Origin: Carpediemonas membranifera
Taxonomy: Eukaryota; Fornicata
NCBI GenBank assembly: GCA_019828565.1
Contig: JAHDYR010000012.1
Span: 930,001 to 994,000 of the forward strand
DNA length: 64,000 bases
Direction: 5' to 3'
Shown here piece after piece: positions 60,530-64,000 of this stretch. A model generated the notes under the pieces. The model saw only the letters and a program-made list of their open reading frames with translations, made no database searches and had not been told where the DNA came from. The translations under genes were made by a program, and so were the position numbers. Every line of letters starts with the position of its first letter. Within the stretch, counting starts at the first letter, position 1.

Positions 60530-62981
60530 ATGGAGGACAATAGACCCAAGTGCGCACAGCTCTTCGATACAATGGAATACGGCCCAGTATTCGAAAACGA
60601 CGCAATGGCGAAGGAATACCTTGATCGCCACAACCACCGCTTCGGCATGTTCATCAACAACGAGTGGGTGTTCCCCGAGGACGAGGAAGCCATGACTCCC
60701 ATCATCGCCCCCAGCACCGGCGAGATCCTCTACCACGTCGCCGACGCTGGCGTCGAGGGTGTCGACAAGGCTGTCGCCGCCGCTGAGGCCGCCCGCGCCG
60801 ACTGGGCCGCCACTTCTCCCCACGACCGCGCCAAGTACATCTACGCCATCGCCCGCCAGATCCAGAAGCACAGTGGCCTGCTCGCTGTCCTCGAGGCCCT
60901 TGACAACGGCAAGTCCATCCGCGAGGCCCGCGATATCGACATGGCCCTCTGTGTCCGCCACTTCTACCACCACGCCGGCTGGGCCCAGCTCTCGGACAAG
61001 ATCCTCCCCGGCTACGGCCCCTCCGCGGTCCCGTCGCCGCCATCACCCCCTCAACTTCCCCCTCCCTCATGATGGCCTGGAAGGTCGCCCCCGCTCTCGC
61101 TATGGGCAACACCGTTGTCGTCAAGCCCGCCCCCTCACACCCCTGACCGCCCTCGCCTTCTGCGAGATCTGCGCCCAGGTTGGCCTCCCCAAGGGTGTCA
61201 TCAACATGGTCTGCGGTGGCCGTGCCATGGCTGAGCGCCTCACCTCCCACCCCGACGTCGCAAAGGTCGACTTCTGCGGCTCGACCCTCGTCGGCCAGTC
61301 CATCCGCAAGGCGACCGCCGGCACTGGCAAGGGCATCACCCTCCAGATGTCTGGCAAGTCCCCCAACATCATCTTCGAGGACGCCGACCTTGACGGCGCC
61401 ATCGAGGGCATCATGGACGCCATCTTCCGTAACCAGGGCCAGATCTGCTCCGCCGGCTCCCGCCTCCTCGTGCAGGAGTCTATCGCCGAGAAGTTCTTCG
61501 CCAAGATCCGCCGCCGCATGAGCACTATCCGCATCTCGACCTCCCTCGACAAGAGCATCGACATGTCCGCCGTCCTCGCCGGCACTGCTCGCATCCAGCG
61601 CCTCGTCGACACGGCCCGCGCTGAGGGCGCCGACGTCTGGCAGCCCGATATCGAGATCCCCGAGACTGGTGACTTCTGGGTGCCCACCCTCATCACCAAC
61701 GTCGGCCCCACCTCGACCGTCGTCCAGAACGAGATCTTCGGCCCTGTCGTCGCCGCGATGACCTTCCGTGACGCCAAGGACGCCGTTGAGCTGGCCAACA
61801 ACCAGCGCTACGGCCTCGGCTCCGGCGTTTGGTCCGAGAACATCTCTCTCGCCCTCGACGTCGCCCACCAGATCCGCGCCGGTATGGTCTGGGTCAACTG
61901 CTACAACATGTTCGACGCCACTGGCCCCTTCGGCGGCCGCAAGGAGACTGGCTACGGCCGTCAGGGTGGCCAGGAGGGCCTCATGAACTACGTCAAGCCC
62001 AAGTGGATGCCCTTCGACAAGCACGACTGGACTGAGCGTCTCAGCGACTTCGCCGCTGCCCTCGAGAAGTGGTCGACCCGCCAGTTCGGCATCATCGACG
62101 AGAACGACGTGCCCTTCGGCAACCCCGCTCTCGTTGTCGACAAGTCTCCCAAGCTCTACATCTCCGGCAAGCAGGTCGCCGCCTCGAGCAACTACGTCTA
62201 CCAGTGCAGAACCCCCACTGGTGAGGTCATCGGCCAGATCGCCGAGTCCACCTCCGGCGACGTCGCCAAGGCTATCGACGCTGCCCACAAGGCTGCCCCC
62301 GGTTGGGCCAAGACCGCGCCCCACATGCGCGGCCAGCTTCTCTTCGACATGGCCGAGAACCTGTCCTACCGCGTCGAGGAGTTCGCCAAGCGCATCCACA
62401 TCATGACTGGCCGCACGATGGAGTCCTGCACCGCCGAGGTCGAGAAGGCTATTGAGCGCCTCTTCACGTACGCCTCCTGGGCGGACAAGTGGGGCGGTCG
62501 CGTGCAGGAGGTGCCCGTGTACGGCCTCACCGTGACCGTCAACGACCCCATCGGTGTCATCGGCATCGTCTGCCCCGAGGAGTACCCCCTGCTCGGCTTT
62601 GTCTCCAGCTTTGCCCCCGCTGTCGCCCGCGGTAACGCTGTCGTTGTTGTGCCCTCCGAGGCCCACCCCCTCAGCGCGACCGACATGTTCCAGATCTTCG
62701 ACACCACTAGCGTCCCCGCTGGCGTGATCAACGTCGTCACCGGCGGCCAGGCCCAGGCCTCCCGCGTCATCGCTGCCCACGAGGACCTTACGATGATCTG
62801 GCACTTCGGCGACGCCGAGTCCGCCTTCTTCGTCGAGTACCTCGCCCATGACAACTGCAAGCGCACCTGGTGCGCCCACGGCGTCCAGCGCGACTGGATG
62901 GACAACGAGCAGGGCGAGGGCCTCGAGTTCCTCCACGAGTCGGTTGAGTACAAGACCATCTGGATGCCCGCTGGCATCTAA
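60530..62981 (+). CDS. ALDH16A1: ALDH16-type tandem aldehyde dehydrogenase, copy 2 (frame breaks at 61016-61135)
   Basis: This has the same gene content as copy 1. The N-terminal 162 codons read in one frame and everything from about 61136 in another. Between them, four C-run differences from copy 1 (61016-61020, 61044-61050, 61058-61066 and 61128-61134) shift the frame by a net two bases over ~120 bp. This is just where copy 1 is intact (PGYGPLRGPVAAITPLNF). Copy 2 is intact at both places where copy 1 is broken. Catalytic Cys in GQICSAGSR is near residue 305. The ATG at 60530 lies 192 bp from the palindrome spacer. The minus-strand ORF of 744 codons over this gene is its antisense shadow. 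Confidence 0.88.
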
Positions 62982-63093
62982 GGCACGGATCGTTTATACA
63001 TAAAAAGTTTAGGTTTACGACTGGCTGCTGTGAATCAGCTCTTCCCTGCAGCAGGGTGCCCGCGATGAAGGGAAACTGGAGATTGAGAATGAT

Positions 63094-63279
63094 ATGGTGT
63101 ACAGCTCCTGTCTTGCCTCCGCCCGACTGATTGAGGCCCGGATCAGAACGCTGGCCAAGACGGCCGAGCTGGTAGGCGAGTCAGAGCCGAGGAGTAGGAG
63201 AGGCGCTGTATGTGCTGTCCATACGGCAGGCGACATTGCAATCATGGCAATCATCAACCTGGCTCGGCTGCCGGACTGA
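63094..63279 (+). CDS. Possible small protein, right arm copy
   Basis: This mirrors 57230-57415 with the same 61 residues. Preservation says little because the arms are so similar. It lies ~110 bp after the ALDH stop and could also be 3' untranslated sequence. Confidence 0.35.
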   Translation: MVYSSCLASARLIEARIRTLAKTAELVGESEPRSRRGAVCAVHTAGDIAIMAIINLARLPD

Positions 63280-63549
63280 CCCGCGTCTGTGACACCGCAA
63301 TCCTGCGAGAGCTCTCTGAGAGAGACACGCGACTTAGGGTCTCACAGAGTGCATGCTTTGAATGCGCAAAACGTCGTCCTGGCTTGTGCAGATTTCGTGT
63401 TTATCATTGATCAATCACCATGCCTGCTTCATCACAACACGCCTGCCACAAGACACGACCATTCAGCCACAGAATTCTGCACACCAGCCATGGGTGACCT
63501 TGGCTGTGATGGATTGCACCCAGCGTAAACCTGCACATTGCAACCAAAC

Positions 63550-63580
63550 ATGCCGCTCAGACCACTGCGCCAGTGCCCGG
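63550..63580 (+). pseudogene. Truncated 5' end of the BTB gene (10 codons)
   Basis: This is the copied start MPLRPLRQCP of the DOC/BTB gene. At 63581 the sequence diverges, and the frame runs on for 17 unrelated codons to a stop. It marks the breakpoint of the inverted duplication. Confidence 0.85.
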
Positions 63581-63713
63581 ATGACCCCCTTTACCATCTA
63601 GGTCTGGCCAGTGGAGTCGTACAGTCGCGTTAGGATGGCATATGCGGGTCCGCTCGGCACTTCGATGGCTCAATCTTTTTTCATGCCATGAAAACTGGCG
63701 AGCCCAGAAGGAA
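63581..63713. other. Upstream region of eIF5
   Basis: This is 133 bp of unique sequence between the duplication border and the eIF5 ATG. It holds a TTTTTTCATGCCATG stretch with two ATGs out of frame with eIF5. Confidence 0.5.
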
Positions 63714-64000
63714 ATGTCGGCAGCTCGTTTGAACATAGATGGGAGCTCAGATCCGTCTTATCGTTACAAGATGGACGCTTTGGAGACCCACCAGCGTGGC
63801 CGTGGCAACGGTAGCTGGACCAGTCTCACCAATCTCGATAAGGTGGCCATGGATTTGAAGATAGACGTCGATTTCCTCTTCAAGTTCTTTAGTTTCTTCC
63901 TTGATACCGCTACAAAGATCACTGACAAGACCCTCGAGCTGAACGGCCACCACGAGAAGGCAGACCTTCAGGCCGCGCTCCAAGTCTTCATCAGGCGCTT
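63714..64000 (+). CDS. eIF5: Translation initiation factor eIF5, N-terminal part (runs off the window)
   Basis: The frame is open from ATG 63714 to the end of the window (95 codons). It begins MSAARLNIDGSSDPSYRYKM. In eIF5 an F/Y-x-R-Y-K-M block opens the N-terminal domain that stimulates GTP hydrolysis by eIF2. Next comes ETHQRGRGNGSWTSLTNL, with the eIF5-typical GxGNG turn. Then LELNGHHEKADLQAALQVFI matches the conserved N-G-x-H-E/D block before the zinc finger. The zinc finger and the C-terminal W2 domain would lie outside the window. The GTPase-activating Arg of this family sits near residue 15; R18 in the Y-R-Y-K-M block is the nearest visible Arg. The eIF2-beta alternative is unlikely because the start is too short. 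Confidence 0.88.
   Translation, partial: MSAARLNIDGSSDPSYRYKMDALETHQRGRGNGSWTSLTNLDKVAMDLKIDVDFLFKFFSFFLDTATKITDKTLELNGHHEKADLQAALQVFIRR

Larger units (their letters stand above)
60338..63580 (-). repeat. Right arm of a 3.24 kb inverted duplication
   Basis: This is the partner of 56929-60172. After 63580 the sequence becomes the unique upstream region of eIF5. Confidence 0.95.

Noticed and set aside
60702-62936. Minus-strand 744-codon ORF over ALDH copy 2, and similar plus-strand ORFs over copy 1
   Set aside because: They are antisense shadows of a GC-rich gene whose sense frame has clear ALDH motifs.

Overview
This is nuclear DNA of a unicellular eukaryote. The genes encode eukaryote-only proteins: an SRF-type MADS box, adenylyl cyclase-associated protein, a USP7-type deubiquitinase, a Hook-domain protein and eIF5. 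They are uninterrupted by any intron I can see, and most intergenic gaps are 40-320 bp. Compact, intron-poor, GC-rich coding would fit a free-living metamonad/excavate-like protist (Carpediemonas-type), but the sequence alone does not prove that.

Positions 1-13143 are a transposon graveyard. They hold a Helitron Rep fragment (1-987, minus), a 3.76 kb TIR element without a transposase (990-4753), a Ty3/gypsy gag-PR-RT fragment (4754-6304, minus), the end of a PIF1-like Helitron helicase followed by a long OTU-protease ORF (6661-8888, plus), and a decayed DIRS/Ngaro-type tyrosine-recombinase retroelement with split direct repeats (9315-13143, minus).

Positions 13809-33266 are a tandem array of a ~1.896 kb unit, five complete copies plus a sixth that merges into an intact ankyrin-repeat gene (32532-34124, minus). 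Each complete unit carries the 3' half of that ankyrin gene joined to a ~305 bp piece of another gene. Unit 1 was hit by a second, inverted copy of the TIR element (14964-23347). That copy was in turn hit by a nearly complete Ty3/gypsy element with 93-bp LTRs (15133-19747). Intact sister copies in the same window serve as empty sites for both insertions, so the order is directly readable: array unit, then TIR element, then LTR element.

Positions 34125-56959 are gene-dense, with genes on both strands: a hypothetical protein, MADS box, Hch1-like Hsp90 cochaperone, CHY/RING E3 ligase, FG-GAP membrane protein, small TM protein, Hook-domain protein, USP7-like protease, MORN protein, two unrecognised proteins (one with an exact 412-bp internal duplication), CAP, a membrane PDE-like protein lacking metal ligands, and a DOC+BTB protein. 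Recurrent themes are cytoskeleton/trafficking (CAP, Hook, MORN) and ubiquitin (CHY/RING, USP, BTB, DOC).

Positions 56929-63580 are a near-perfect 3.24 kb inverted duplication around a 165 bp spacer. It carries two head-to-head copies of a two-domain ALDH16-type gene. Each copy is frame-disrupted, but at different places and always in C/G runs. The window ends in the start of eIF5 (63714-64000, plus).
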